From Bacillota bacterium (lineage in GTDB: Bacteria; Bacillota; Clostridia; Acetivibrionales; DSM-1351), in contig JAEYHZ010000036.1 in assembly GCA_023409265.1 (NCBI GenBank), positions 186,001 to 250,000 on the forward strand: a stretch of DNA of 64,000 bases. The letters run 5' to 3'. The notes beneath the pieces were generated by a model. The model ran no database searches, was not told the DNA's origin, and saw only the letters and a list, made by a program, of their open reading frames with translations. Positions 47,601 to 56,800 of this stretch are shown here, one piece after another. Positions within the stretch are counted from its first letter, which is position 1, and each line of letters starts with the position of its first letter. Position numbers and translations under genes: made by a program.

Positions 47601-49228
47601 AACATAAATATGACAGACTTGTCACTCCTCTGTTCATAACCCGTCAAAACCTCCTGGGAACCGGGAGCTTCCAAAAGTTCAACCGCATCTGCATTCTCTT
47701 TGCATACAACCATTTTTCTGTATCCGAAGACTTTTCTTCCAACCTTTAGTGTATATGCTATATCAGCCATACTGGATTCGGGATTCTGTTTCAAATAGTC
47801 AGCCAGTCTGTAGGTTGACTCTTCCAGAGCAGCTTCCGATCTTGCTGATAACAGTAAAAGTTTACAGGGTTCTATATCGGCAGCTGCCTCTGCTTTGGGT
47901 GCCTCCTCCAGAATCACATGAGCATTGGTACTTCCAAAACCAAAGGAGCTCACACCTGCTCTTACAGGCAGCTTTGTATTCTTCCATTCGGAAAGCTTGG
48001 TATTCACATAAAACGGACTATTGTCAAAATCAATCTTGGGATTTGGCTTTGAGTAATTAAGACTTGGAGGAAGCATTCCGTTCTTTATGGACAGCGCAGT
48101 TTTAATCAGGCTGGCAATACCTGAGGCTGCATCAAGATGTCCCATATTGGTTTTTACAGAACCTATGGCACAATAGCCTTTCTTATCGGTACTGGCGCGA
48201 AATGCATTTGTAAGTGCGGTTAATTCAATTGGATCTCCGAGATTGGTTCCGGTACCGTGAGCTTCAATGTACGAAATTGTGTCTGCATTAACTCCGGCAC
48301 TTGCCATTGCCTCCAGTACAACCTTTGTCTGTCCCTCAACACCGGGCGCTGTAAAGCTTGCCTTTCTGGAACCGTCATTATTTACGGCTGAACCTTTTAT
48401 TACTGCATAGATGTTGTCCCCATCACGAATTGCATCTTCCAGACGTTTTAAAACAACCGCACCGGCGCCATTTCCAAAAACAGTTCCTCCGGCTTCGGCA
48501 TCAAAGGCTCTGCAATGACCATCAGGAGACGCAACTCCTCCAGGCTGGTAAAAGTATCCAGTTTTGTGAGGAACATTTATTGTAACACCACCGGCAACCG
48601 CCATCCGGCATTCTGCAATCAAAAGGCTCTGACACGCCAGATGGACTGCAACAAGAGAAGTTGAGCATGCGGTATGAATAGCATAACTGGGACCTCTTAG
48701 ATTAAACTTGTAGGCCAGCCGTGTTGAAAGGCACCCCAAGTCATTACCCAGTGCAACCTGCATGGCATCCATGTATTTCAAGTAATCTGGAACTGCTGCA
48801 ATATTCAGCAGGTATGTATCGGTCTTTGCTCCGCTGAAGGCTCCAATTTCTCCCTTATAGCTTTCGGGATTATAGCCTGCGTCTTCAAAGGCCTCCCAAA
48901 CACATTCAATGAATACTCGGTGCTGAGGATCCATGAGCTGGGCTTCCTGCGGCGAATATCCGAAAAAACCCGCATCGAATTTATCATAATCCTCCAGGAT
49001 TGAGCCTGCCTTTACATATGATGGGTCTTTCAAAACAGCACCGTCAACACCTGCCTTTAATAATTCCTCATCAGTAAAGTGGGTTATGGATTCCCTGCCT
49101 TCTATTAAATTACTCCAGTATTCCTTTAGATTCTTTGCTCCCGGAAATCTGCAAGCCATTCCGATTATAGCAATTTCCGATCCATCAAGGCTATCAATAA
49201 TCTGAGAATTGTTCATCGTCCTCGCCAT
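38627..49228 (-). CDS. Bimodular cis-AT PKS: KS-AT-KR-ACP-KS-AT-KR0(C-methyltransferase)-ACP
   Basis: The protein has 3533 residues. Module 1: KS (TACSTS near 188, EAHGTGT, KTNMGH), AT (GHSLGE near 635, HAFHS, malonyl type), KR (TGGLGGIG, Tyr in GQADYCAAN near 1352), ACP (DLGGNSL near 1509). Module 2: KS (TFCSTS near 1745), AT (GHSIGE near 2194, HAFHS), a KR with a damaged nucleotide motif (DGLTGMG) and no Ser-Tyr-Asn active site, and inside it a C-methyltransferase (about 2880-3130; ILEINAGDD, NAVHAQPD, LLIPGGLLLMME), then ACP (EIGGDSL near 3452). It should add a beta-hydroxy unit and then an alpha-methyl beta-keto unit. Two starts fit (49228 or 49216); both overlap the preceding gene. Confidence 0.92.
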   Translation of the reverse strand: MARTMNNSQIIDSLDGSEIAIIGMACRFPGAKNLKEYWSNLIEGRESITHFTDEELLKAGVDGAVLKDPSYVKAGSILEDYDKFDAGFFGYSPQEAQLMDPQHRVFIECVWEAFEDAGYNPESYKGEIGAFSGAKTDTYLLNIAAVPDYLKYMDAMQVALGNDLGCLSTRLAYKFNLRGPSYAIHTACSTSLVAVHLACQSLLIAECRMAVAGGVTINVPHKTGYFYQPGGVASPDGHCRAFDAEAGGTVFGNGAGAVVLKRLEDAIRDGDNIYAVIKGSAVNNDGSRKASFTAPGVEGQTKVVLEAMASAGVNADTISYIEAHGTGTNLGDPIELTALTNAFRASTDKKGYCAIGSVKTNMGHLDAASGIASLIKTALSIKNGMLPPSLNYSKPNPKIDFDNSPFYVNTKLSEWKNTKLPVRAGVSSFGFGSTNAHVILEEAPKAEAAADIEPCKLLLLSARSEAALEESTYRLADYLKQNPESSMADIAYTLKVGRKVFGYRKMVVCKENADAVELLEAPGSQEVLTGYEQRSDKSVIFMFPGQGAQYIDMAKELYQSEQEFSKDMDLCSEILKPFLGKDIRSILFPGKEASESAAAELNQTYMTQPVLFSVEYALAKLFIKWGIKPKAMIGHSLGEYVAACLSGVLSLEDALLLVAQRGQLMQSLPGGAMLSVSLSEKQIEAYLNEDISVAAANSPVLTVVSGTFEAVGRLEQQLQENNIQSRRLHTSHAFHSAMMESILEKFAVTLKSITFNKPKIPYISNVTGEYIKDSEPTQAEYWIRHLRGTVRFSDGIQQLLKDSGSIFLEIGPGQTLSTFVRQNEGEDSEAAILNSLRHPKDQRSDMSFLMTTLGKLWLSGAGIDWNKYYENKRQKRISLPTYPFQRQRYWVEALDRLVSSKHDLKLTLDKTENINQWFYQPVWNQSELTAASKEVQHIAVTDTIYLVFEDSCGLGKETSEYLRKSGCHVVSVEQGEQFCQINEIRYRVSPQSSGDIEELLKKGLPADKSKLQVLHFWTVTGNMELYSTEHNSAEYNSDGNLSKETIEFHKKIGYDSMISLAQAMGNNGNVRTADICMISSNMQYVNGKERIEPGKSTILGPCRVIPKEYSNISCCSIDISLTDVVGNRHELVETILTEINNRSDDLKKDNIVAYRDGKRWEYGFKPYLQDKLPHENGSPHNKIRKNGVYLITGGLGGIGFVLAEHLAETVQAKLILSGRTELPGKDLWDNWLSEHDEKNSVSMKIIKLRQLEEMGSQVIVISADVTDAEKMRKGISEAESVLGKVNGIIHAAGIAGGGMIQKKTPQMSEEVFAPKLYGAMVLYDIFGQAELDFVIFCSSLQSLMGDLGQADYCAANAFLDAFAGCWNSKGHNTITAVDWDNWQETGIAADTQVPDNMKALRQEILSKAISSREGVEIFERVLISQPQQVIISAQPLPERIELSKSFSQDNFLGNGISSGFEEVDQAKKVQVKGSVSKNEIQNKVADIWKKVLGVRKIGPNDNFFDLGGNSLTGLQLVAEIKRELDIQINPVVIYEAPTISAMAKLLGRDSVEKSDQPGEKPIKENGRTKEDENSEIAIIGMSCRFPGANDIDEFWKNLCEGVESVTQLSDEELLEAGVDPVLLGNPNYVKAAPMVDGYDMFDAEFFGYNPREAEMMDPQHRLFLQCAWESLENAGYTQDKYKGLIGVFAGASLSTYMFNLYSNRKLMESVGNLQAIIGNDKDSLTTSVSYKLNLKGPSIAVQTFCSTSLVAVHLAAKSLLSGECHMALAGGATINVPHKNGYLYNEGGIFSPDGHCRAFDKDANGMLFGNGVGIVVLKRLKDALADRDSIIAVIKGSAINNDGSLKVGYTAPSVEGQSEVILNALENAGVTADSIGYIEAHGTGTQMGDPIEIAALTKAFGATTENKQFCAIGSVKTNLGHLDRAAGIAGLIKAALSLKNGMIPPSLNYASPNPKIDFENSPFFVNTSLRKWETTGKPRRAGVSALGFGGTNAHIILEEAPPCQNPADNLPYQLLLFSGRTESALSANMHNFHDYLRSNSSANIADLAYTLQVGRKDFKHRKAFVCSGVEDALNVLGGEEARRVISGEYENENKAITFMFPGQGSQYPGMGQGLYQLEPVFREQVDSCCEILKQYIDMDLRSLIYPEGTADIKLAEETLSQTRYTQPAVFVIEYATAKMLCSWGIEPDAMIGHSIGEYVAAVLAGVMTLEDALMLVSARGRMIQELPGGAMLGIPLAENEITPLLNKDLSMAAVNGPEQCVVSGSYEEIGLLKNKLVQMGVECRELHTSHAFHSSMMEPIIEPFKQLFTAIELQAPKKPFISCVTGTWITESQAVDPAYWAQHLRGTVLFSYGIREILKDTSRILIETGPGQTLSKLARQNVEGGSERCIVSTIRHPNDKTGDMAFLLTGIGRLWIAGKHPDWDKFYKQECRRRIPLPTYPFEGRRYWVDRVESKELNPLSFKADEKNWILVPSWKRSNLLNSFRPETLSHKSRKWLVFVEPCGLGRAIAERLLAAGQEVVTVTAGAEFKAENDRTYTLNPDRAWEFTALVNKLEDLKLMPDAVVHLWNYAENPAVDGGAEYFKQCRLSGSFSVLNLVQSIKSVSNDKKLDIWVISSSTADISGDEAVKPEKVAAAGICRAISGNSENIICRSIDVLPGVQISRTADSILAEIAAEHSEVEAAFRGRYRWIPDFEEFEYTAESTTKYGSTAKGADKYEFMQKGTYFIMDGLTGMGFEFARYLAQSVNAKLVLPQPFVLPDKSEWNGIIDNGEAIPDNQDIKTPGSEMGDAGKSPVYPLSCFQNDDCASEINRLWEQNIGSSETLAVPEDIEMELDRLCSAYIYSYFTKTLDIKRQIVYSKAELKSALGITVKYYKFFDFMLSVLEQESFIETEGETVRFVNEQDKISEPALFSAELLKKFPEFENALSALKCCVDSYSDVLAGRADAMAVFSQDNGLNVLEAVDEVQRKYSNGIHIQRVISEYFRKPGNIRKNRKVRILEINAGDDRLTWHIAEALKDRDAEYCFTSSNNNLINIARKKAVQNGWGFMKFRLLDISKKPEEQGFAPYSFDFIVGTNAVHAQPDINNAVQNVEKLLIPGGLLLMMEATRPRRWVNMIWGLADQWWNYSDNALRTNSPLLAPEVWKKVLCGQGNTDVALYPSGDENADHSLIVARQNPLLDKEDYKAWLLEVKAKEKQDIKLRIERLRQLEQLGCEVFAPFAGDWTEASMSKVVDSAQELFGSIQGVIFTPLQLSEGSKQQQVNDEVEVLSSKLEQNISALDSLEAVLSKMKPEFISLMSPDEGGLQTCDSYFLAQLIPYMSTLSQKLSANDINAKLIQWDGWSKENEFTAEPNGGYIDSERGVSAFRHIVSIKDINLIMISPRNVNQITLEHNRPWLKNKGKFKQAENIDAINDRPDLENSYMAPQNETEQKILKVWQEVLGISQIGVYDSFFEIGGDSLQATQLNSRIRDQFGVELPMQDFFNAPTIGETAAAIEDIKNSREREAEAEILKMIEQLSEAEIEAEIINRMKNLE

Positions 49229-52200
49229 CCTTATCCATTTTACTTAAGCGCTTTCTTTGCTGTAATTGTTTTCGCATGTTCATTTTGTCTTTTTGAGCCT
49301 CAAATTCCGCAGCTGCTTCTTCCTGGCTTTGCAGCTCATCCTGCTGCAGCAGCTGTGCCATACCTCTTATATTTAATGTCTGGTACAGGCTTACCGCAGG
49401 TATCTCTCTCTTCAGCAGTTTTTTTATTTGATTTACCACATGAATGGCCACCAGGGAATCGCCGCCCAGATCAAAGAAGTTATCAAAAACACCTACTTTA
49501 TCAAAACCAAATGCTTTTGCCCATACATCCGCAATAGTCCTTTCCAGATCATTTTCGGGTGCGGCGTAAGGGGTCTGGAGATTGGGACGTGTGTGGAGCT
49601 TTTCAGTCTTCGGACCGGAATCCTTCTCCTGTTCATCCCCGGAATTGCATCTATTATTGATTTCTTCAATTCTTTCAGATAAGCCGGCAGTCGATACAAT
49701 GATTTGCTCGGCGTCTGAAAGAGACAGTACCATTCCGATTACCTTCTCCAGCTCTTCAGATGTCATCGCAAGCTGGGATAGGCTGCTGCTGAAGTCAGTA
49801 ACAAGATCCTTCCTGCCGGTTGCTTTCCAGGCATCCAGATTTATACTTGTCCAGTGTATATTGCCATCACCGGCATTTTTACCGGCATATGCATCAATAA
49901 AAGCATTTGAGGAGGCATATGCCGCATATCCCAAGCCTCCCATAATAGTCGCAAGCGAGGATACCGCAATTGCAAAATCCGGGTTTGAGCCTTTTAAAGC
50001 ATTATCCAGCGAGTACAAGGCTTTTACTTTGTAGTTGAAGTGTTTTTCACATTTCTTTTTATCGGTTTCACTTATAAGACTGAAGATTTCATTTTCCTGA
50101 ACATCAGCTGCATGTATTACACCGTTTATACTGCCAAATCGTCTTACCTCGCTGACTAATTCAATTATCTTCTCTTGGTTTGTGAAGTCAGCCGGCACTA
50201 TTCTTATGTCTGGACCATCCTGCTTCAATATTTGCAGTTCACGAATCCTTTGACTGACAGAATCATGGGAGGCATGCATTTCCAGCCATTGTTCCCATTC
50301 GCTTTCATGGGGGAAGGGCTGCTCTTCAAGAATTATTATTTTTCCCATTGTTCTTTTAGAAACATATTTCAGAAACTCAAATCCTATATTATTGGTACCG
50401 CCGGTTATTATATAAACACCTTTTTCCTTTACAGGCTCCGATTCACCAGTTTCTTCGGAGCTTATCTGTTCGAAACCTCTTACCCACCTTTTATTTTGGC
50501 GATAAGCAATTTCGTTTTTCTCATCAACACAGACAATTTCGTTAATCACCTTTTTTGCCAATTCAGCAGGTTGTGACGTTATGACCTCAACATCAATAAA
50601 TCTGGATGAGATATTGGCAAATTCCTGAGATATGATTTTACAAATTTCTGCCAGAGTATATCTCTCAGGACAATATGTGCTGCTGCCTCCAATATTGAAA
50701 GAGTTATTTGAAACTGCGGTAATCCTTAATGACTCCGGTATATCAAGCTTATCAAGGGCCTGAACCAGATACAGCATACTGTAAAAGCCTTTATTTTGAG
50801 CTTCTTCAAAGAAAGTGTACTCTTCCTGTCCGGCGTTACAGCATTCATTTATACTCCATAAATGAACAATTTCTTCCGGGAGTTCTTCCTTTGATCTCAA
50901 GATACTAAAAAGGGTTTTATAATCTTCACTGTTTTGAAGGTTCATTCTGAAGGTATCCCGGCTTATTTGCACGAACTCTTCTCCGGCGGCAACTGTGACA
51001 ACTTCACATCCGTTAGCTTTAAGAATATCCGTCATTCGGGCACCAATACCATATTCATCAGTAAATATAAGCCAACGGCCTGTTTTATTTTTTTCAAACA
51101 ATTTTGTAAATTTATCAGTGACAAAAGAGGATTTCCATGACGGTACATAAAGCCACTCGGCCACATTGCTGATTTTTTCAACGCCTTTGGGTTTCTCCTT
51201 CTGCGCATAATTCTGCAATCCCGGCTCAATCCAGTAATGCTGGCGCTCAAAGGGATATGCCGGCAGCGAAACACGGCAGCGTTCTTCGTTTTTATATATC
51301 TGTCTCCAATTTATATCCAAACCTGCCAGCCAAAGCTTACCCAGAGCCCCAAGCAGTACGCTCAAATCAGAACGATTATCCTTGGGATGGCGTATACTGT
51401 TAACTATGGCAATTTTACTATCAACATCTAAATGCTGTTTTGCAAGTGTACATAAGGTTTGCCCCGGTCCAACCTCCACAAGTATGGCATCCTCCTGGCG
51501 GCATAGCTCCTTCACGCCATCTGAGAACAGTACTGCGCTGCGCAAATGGCTTGCCCAGTAATCAGGGCTTGTTGCCTCTGTTTCCTTTATCCATGTTCCG
51601 GTAAGATTTGATATATAAGGTATCTCAGGCGCTTGCAATTCAACACCCCTGAAGCATGCTCTGAATTTATCCAGTATTGGCTCCATCATGGACGAGTGGA
51701 ATGCATGAGAAGTATGCAGCCTTGTACAGTGAATCCCCTGAGCGGATAATTCTTTCCCGAGCGCTGCCATAGCTTCATGAGGGCCGGAAAGTACACAAAG
51801 ACTGGGACTGTTTACTGCTGCAAGCGAGATATCGTTTCCAACATACTTTTCAATGTCTTGTACCGGAAGTGAAATCGCCAGCATGGAACCCGAAGGCAGC
51901 TGCTGCATCAGCTGTCCGCGCTTTGCCACCAGCATCAGGGCATCTTCCAGGCGGAATACTCCGGCAATACAGGCGGCTGCATATTCACCAATACTATGCC
52001 CAAGCATTGCTTTTGGTTCTATGCCCCAATCCATAAGCAGCTTTGCCATTGAATACTCAACAGCAAAAAGTGCCGGCTGCGTAAAGGAGGTTTGCCCCAG
52101 TTTGACTGCCATTTCCTCTGAATTTAAGTCCGACGGGAATATAACTTCTTTCAGATCCAGCCCCAAATACGGTTTGAGAATTGAGCAGCATTTATCAATA

Positions 52201-53897
52201 TTTTCCCGGAAGACCGGTTCTTGCCGGTAAAGTTGTAAGGACATATTGACGTACTGTGAGCCCTGACCTGTGAACATGAATATGACCGGACGCTGTCTGG
52301 GTTCAAGAGAATCACTAGCTGTAAACACTTTAGCCGGATCAACGGCTTCAAGTGCTGAAACTGCATCCTTCAAATCACTGCAGGTAACTATACGTCTATG
52401 CCTGAAAACAGTTCTTCCCACTTTTAAGGTATAGGCTGCATCGGCCAGGTTAGTAGTTGGGTTGTTCTTCAGGTATCCGGCAAGATTGGCAGTGGCCTTG
52501 TCAAGCGCTGCCGGTGTTTTGGCGGAAAGCACCAGCAGTTGTTCCTTACAGATAGCAGCTGAAGGTTCAAACTCGGGCGTTTCTTCCAGAATAACATGGG
52601 CGTTGGTTCCGCCTACACCGAAGGAACTGACACCGGCTCTTCTCGGACCATCCGTGCTTGTCCATTTTCTGAGTGAACTGTTAACAAAGAAAGGGCTGTT
52701 TTCAAAATCTATTTTGGGATTTGGTTTTTCATAATTAATGCTTGGAGGGATCTCCTTATTCTTAAGCGCCAGTACTGTTTTTATAAAGCCTGCAACTCCG
52801 GAAGCCGAATCCAGATGTCCAATATTGGTTTTTACCGAACCTATTGAGCAAAATCTCTTCCTGGAGGTACTCTCAAGGAATACTTTCGAGAGCGCCGCAA
52901 CTTCTATGGGATCTCCCAGCGATGTACCGGTACCATGAGCTTCAATGTAGCTGACAGATTCCGGGTCGATACCTGCAACAGCCTGAGCTTCGGCAATAAC
53001 CTCAGCCTGTCCGTCAACACTTGGAGCCGTGTAGCTGACCTTTATTGATCCGTCGTTATTTATTGCACTTCCCTTAATTACCGCGTAAATATTATCTCCG
53101 TCCTCCATGGCCTCGGAAAGTCTCTTCAACACTACAATACCGGCACCGCTGCCGAATATGGTCCCCTGAGCCTTCTCATCAAAGGCCCTGCAATGTCCGT
53201 CCGGGGAGCCCAATAAGCCCTCCTGGTAATAGTAGCCTGCATTTTGTGGTACTTTTACGGTACATCCGCCTGCCAGCGCCATATCACACTCATAATTAAG
53301 CAGGCTTAAAACAGCCATGTGAATTCCCACCAGTGAACTGGAGCATGCCGTCTGAATGATCATACTGGGGCCTTTCAGGTTTAATTTATATGCAACGCGT
53401 GTGGTCATGAAATCCTTATCGTTTGCAGTAAACACTTGAAAATCATTGCCAGGCCTGAAAAGTTCCCGGTTTGAGCAAAGATTGCTCAGCAGATACGTAT
53501 TCCATGCAATGCTTCCGTAAACTCCTATTAATCCGTCATATGCCGAAGGGACATATCCAGCATCCTCCAGAGCCAGCCAGGACAGTTCAAGAAAAATTCT
53601 CTGCTGTGGGTCCATTATTTCAGCTTCTTTAGGCGAATATCCAAAAAAAGCTGCATCAAATTTTTCTACATCCTTTAAAACAGGAGAGGCTTTAATGTAA
53701 TGATTGTCGCTTAATAATGAAGGATCTATTCCTGATGCAATCAAATCCTCATCAGTAAAATGAGTAACGCATTCAATACCATTTCTCAGGTTTTTCCAGA
53801 ATTCCTCCAAATCTTCTGACATGGGGAATCTTCCTGACATTCCTATAACTGCTATATCCTTCTCTCCGATTAAGTCCGGGTTGATTGGCTTCTTCAT
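49194..53897 (-). CDS. Cis-AT PKS module: KS-AT-KR-ACP (KR nucleotide site doubtful)
   Basis: The protein has 1567 residues. KS (about 10-440) has TACSSS near 183, EAHGTGT and KTNIGH. AT (about 535-850) has GHSIGE near 635 and HAFHS, pointing to malonyl-CoA. The KR (about 1130-1430) keeps a Ser and a Tyr-Ala-Ser-Ser-Asn stretch, but its dinucleotide motif reads GGTNNIG where GGxGGxG is expected, so reduction is uncertain. ACP has DLGGDSL near 1480. The ATG overlaps the previous stop as ATGA, with AGGAG 8 nt upstream, so translation is coupled. The C-terminal tail is charged and probably helical, as in PKS docking segments. Confidence 0.92.
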   Translation of the reverse strand: MKKPINPDLIGEKDIAVIGMSGRFPMSEDLEEFWKNLRNGIECVTHFTDEDLIASGIDPSLLSDNHYIKASPVLKDVEKFDAAFFGYSPKEAEIMDPQQRIFLELSWLALEDAGYVPSAYDGLIGVYGSIAWNTYLLSNLCSNRELFRPGNDFQVFTANDKDFMTTRVAYKLNLKGPSMIIQTACSSSLVGIHMAVLSLLNYECDMALAGGCTVKVPQNAGYYYQEGLLGSPDGHCRAFDEKAQGTIFGSGAGIVVLKRLSEAMEDGDNIYAVIKGSAINNDGSIKVSYTAPSVDGQAEVIAEAQAVAGIDPESVSYIEAHGTGTSLGDPIEVAALSKVFLESTSRKRFCSIGSVKTNIGHLDSASGVAGFIKTVLALKNKEIPPSINYEKPNPKIDFENSPFFVNSSLRKWTSTDGPRRAGVSSFGVGGTNAHVILEETPEFEPSAAICKEQLLVLSAKTPAALDKATANLAGYLKNNPTTNLADAAYTLKVGRTVFRHRRIVTCSDLKDAVSALEAVDPAKVFTASDSLEPRQRPVIFMFTGQGSQYVNMSLQLYRQEPVFRENIDKCCSILKPYLGLDLKEVIFPSDLNSEEMAVKLGQTSFTQPALFAVEYSMAKLLMDWGIEPKAMLGHSIGEYAAACIAGVFRLEDALMLVAKRGQLMQQLPSGSMLAISLPVQDIEKYVGNDISLAAVNSPSLCVLSGPHEAMAALGKELSAQGIHCTRLHTSHAFHSSMMEPILDKFRACFRGVELQAPEIPYISNLTGTWIKETEATSPDYWASHLRSAVLFSDGVKELCRQEDAILVEVGPGQTLCTLAKQHLDVDSKIAIVNSIRHPKDNRSDLSVLLGALGKLWLAGLDINWRQIYKNEERCRVSLPAYPFERQHYWIEPGLQNYAQKEKPKGVEKISNVAEWLYVPSWKSSFVTDKFTKLFEKNKTGRWLIFTDEYGIGARMTDILKANGCEVVTVAAGEEFVQISRDTFRMNLQNSEDYKTLFSILRSKEELPEEIVHLWSINECCNAGQEEYTFFEEAQNKGFYSMLYLVQALDKLDIPESLRITAVSNNSFNIGGSSTYCPERYTLAEICKIISQEFANISSRFIDVEVITSQPAELAKKVINEIVCVDEKNEIAYRQNKRWVRGFEQISSEETGESEPVKEKGVYIITGGTNNIGFEFLKYVSKRTMGKIIILEEQPFPHESEWEQWLEMHASHDSVSQRIRELQILKQDGPDIRIVPADFTNQEKIIELVSEVRRFGSINGVIHAADVQENEIFSLISETDKKKCEKHFNYKVKALYSLDNALKGSNPDFAIAVSSLATIMGGLGYAAYASSNAFIDAYAGKNAGDGNIHWTSINLDAWKATGRKDLVTDFSSSLSQLAMTSEELEKVIGMVLSLSDAEQIIVSTAGLSERIEEINNRCNSGDEQEKDSGPKTEKLHTRPNLQTPYAAPENDLERTIADVWAKAFGFDKVGVFDNFFDLGGDSLVAIHVVNQIKKLLKREIPAVSLYQTLNIRGMAQLLQQDELQSQEEAAAEFEAQKDKMNMRKQLQQRKRLSKMDKDGEDDEQFSDY

Positions 53898-56800
53898 CTT
53901 CCACTCTCCTTTGACTGGATTTTTCTCCGGTTTAATGCTTCTTTCTTCTTTTCGGCACGATTTCTTGTGTGTTCAAAGGTCTGCTGATTTTTTTCAGGGC
54001 TGAGGAGCTTGGACATAAGGCTGATTGTCGGAGCTTCAAAAATACTGACAGTAGGAAGTTCTTTGCCTAAAACCTTTTTAAGTTCGGATACTACCTGAAT
54101 ACCTGTCAGCGAAGTCCCTCCAAGCTCGAAAAAATTATCATTAATTCCTATCTGATCTATTCCCAGCACCTTCTGCCAAACACTGCCGATGGTTTGTTCC
54201 AATTCATTTCCCGGTGCAATAAATGCACTGTTTATACTAGGTCTGGAGTGAACAGGCTGGCTTATATCAATCGAAGCAATTTCGTCAGTTATTGTATCTC
54301 TGTTGAATGAATTAATACTTTCTATAACAGAAGGCAGATCTCTTGTTGATATTACTACATTTGACACCGTACAACCTGAAAGTATCCTGTCAAACGCTGC
54401 TATAGCCTCTTTTGACGATAAACCCCCATCCTGCGGCCACTGCGCTTTTTCTGACAACCTTCCGTAAAGCGGATTAGCAGCGGCTATTAACCCCTCACTT
54501 TCTATCTCTTCAATTGGTCCAAGAAGAGCCGGTGTCAGTTCCTTATTGCCCTCTGCAAAAGAGTTATTCAAAGATGCAGCAAGCTCCTGATTGACTCTTT
54601 TCATGGTAAATCCGGCAATATCAATAAGTACTTTCCCATTTTCATCAATTATGGATATATCACAGGTTATAGTATCCTTATGGCTTGCAGGCCCTTTATC
54701 CTTAAACCTCACATATCCGTACATTCTGGCGGTCATACTTTCGTTAACAGTCAGCTTTTCATAGGCCAGAGGCAGATAATTTCCATCTCCAGCAAAACGC
54801 TGAACAAAGCCTGTTGCTACATCCATTACAGCAGGATGTAGTTTCATATGCTCCATATCGCCCAGGAACTCATGGGAAAGCTCCAATACTGTTAAAGCTT
54901 CGTTTTCACCGAAGTATATCTTTTTAAGATTATTCCACCTTGGACCAGTACCCACAAACCTTTCAGCTTCTCCGACGATATCGCTTTTATTGACTTCTAT
55001 TTCCCTTATATTGCAGCATGAAATCAGGCTATCAATGTCATACTGCTTTACAGGCTGTACATCACAGCTTTTTATCTTTCCTGCGGCATGCAGCTGCCAC
55101 GGTATTGTTTTTCCGCTCTTGGAAACAAGTCTGCTCATTACTTTAAACTCAAAAGCATCATCTTTCTCATCAAGTATGGTAAGTGCTTCCCTTGTGTCGT
55201 CCATATCAACAACAAGAGGTGCCATAAATGCAGTTTCGGAAATTTCAATGCCTTTACCGACTGCATGTTTTTCAAATGCAGCTCTTGCCATTTCAAGATA
55301 GGTGGTACCTGGTATCGTTGGCTTGCCTGCAATGGTATGCTCAGATAATACCCAATGTTTTTCAACCTGGAATGAGGTAGAATAAACATCCCTGTTAAGT
55401 GTTTCAACAATGCATTTATCCAGAAGAGGATGCTGAATCGGTGTAGTACCCAAAGAACCGACTTTCCGGCCGTCATTTGGTCTTCCGGCTTGAGCAGCCA
55501 TCCCCACATCCTTCCATCGGTCCCAGCAAATCGAAATATACCTGGTTCCTTTTCTTGTGGCTTTATTTGCTGCAAATGCATCAAGAAAAGCATTGGCTGC
55601 AGTGTAATCGATTTGCCCGAAACCTCCTATAACCGAATTTATAGACGAACAGAGCACAAACAAATCGAGATTTATATTTTCAAGTGCTGAACCTAGTGCG
55701 GTTACACCCTGTACTTTTGGCAGCAAAACCTTTTCTGCAGCTTCCCGGGTCTTTAGCTGAATAATTCCGCCACCCGGCAAACCTGCTCCATGAATAACTC
55801 CATTCAACTCTCCATAGGCTTTTACTGCAAAATCAACACATGCCTTCATTTCTTCGGCGTTTGAAACATCGGCCGAAAGCACTGAAACCCTTCCCCCCAG
55901 CTCTTCAATCTCTTTGATTTTGTTAATTTTGAGACTTGTTTCATCCTGCTCATCATGCTCCGAAAGCCATTGTTCCCATTCTTCTCTTTCAGGAAATTCC
56001 GAACGGCCTGTCAATATGAGTCTGGCTTTAACTCTTTCAGCCAGATAACCTGCAAGCTCCAAGCCAACTCCCCCAAGGCCGCCTGTTATCAGATACACTC
56101 CATTTTCCCTCAGATTTTGAGGAATTTCGGTGCTCTCTCCAAGTTTGACTGCTTCATAACCCTGAACCCAACGTTCGGCTCCTCGGTAGGCAACTGTTTC
56201 ATGCTGGGGTTTTGACAGCAGTTCGGTAATAATTTGTTCAGCCGCATCCTCCTGCCAATTACAATCTGTACCCATATCTATGCATCTGCAGGATACCCCC
56301 GGATATTCCTGCGGTATTACCTTCAGAGGACCTTTAAGAGCAGCCTTTACAGGATAGATAATATCCCTGCTCTCAACTTTATCCATTCCGTTTGTAATAA
56401 CCTCTATTCTGAGAGGACTTCCGGTAGGATATTTTCCCGCCGCCTGTGCAATAGACATGAGACTGAAGAAGCCGGCATTCAAATCCTCTTCAAGACCATA
56501 GCCGCTCATAGGTACAACTTCTTCAGTAAGGCTCCAGAAATGAGCAATTGTATTGGGAAGCAGGTTTTCTTTTTTCAGTTCTTCAAATAGCTTTGTGTAA
56601 TCATTCTTTTCCAAAGGATTCACTGTATACTGTGAAGCTGATACTTTATCAAATCCATTACCTCTTGCAACCGAAATGACATTTATATTTTTATTTATCA
56701 AAAGTGACTCGATCTCAACACCTAATCCGGAGGAATCTGTGAAAATCAGCCAATTTTCAGCAGTTCTTTCGGCTTGTTCAATCACCGGCGGCATTGTCTT

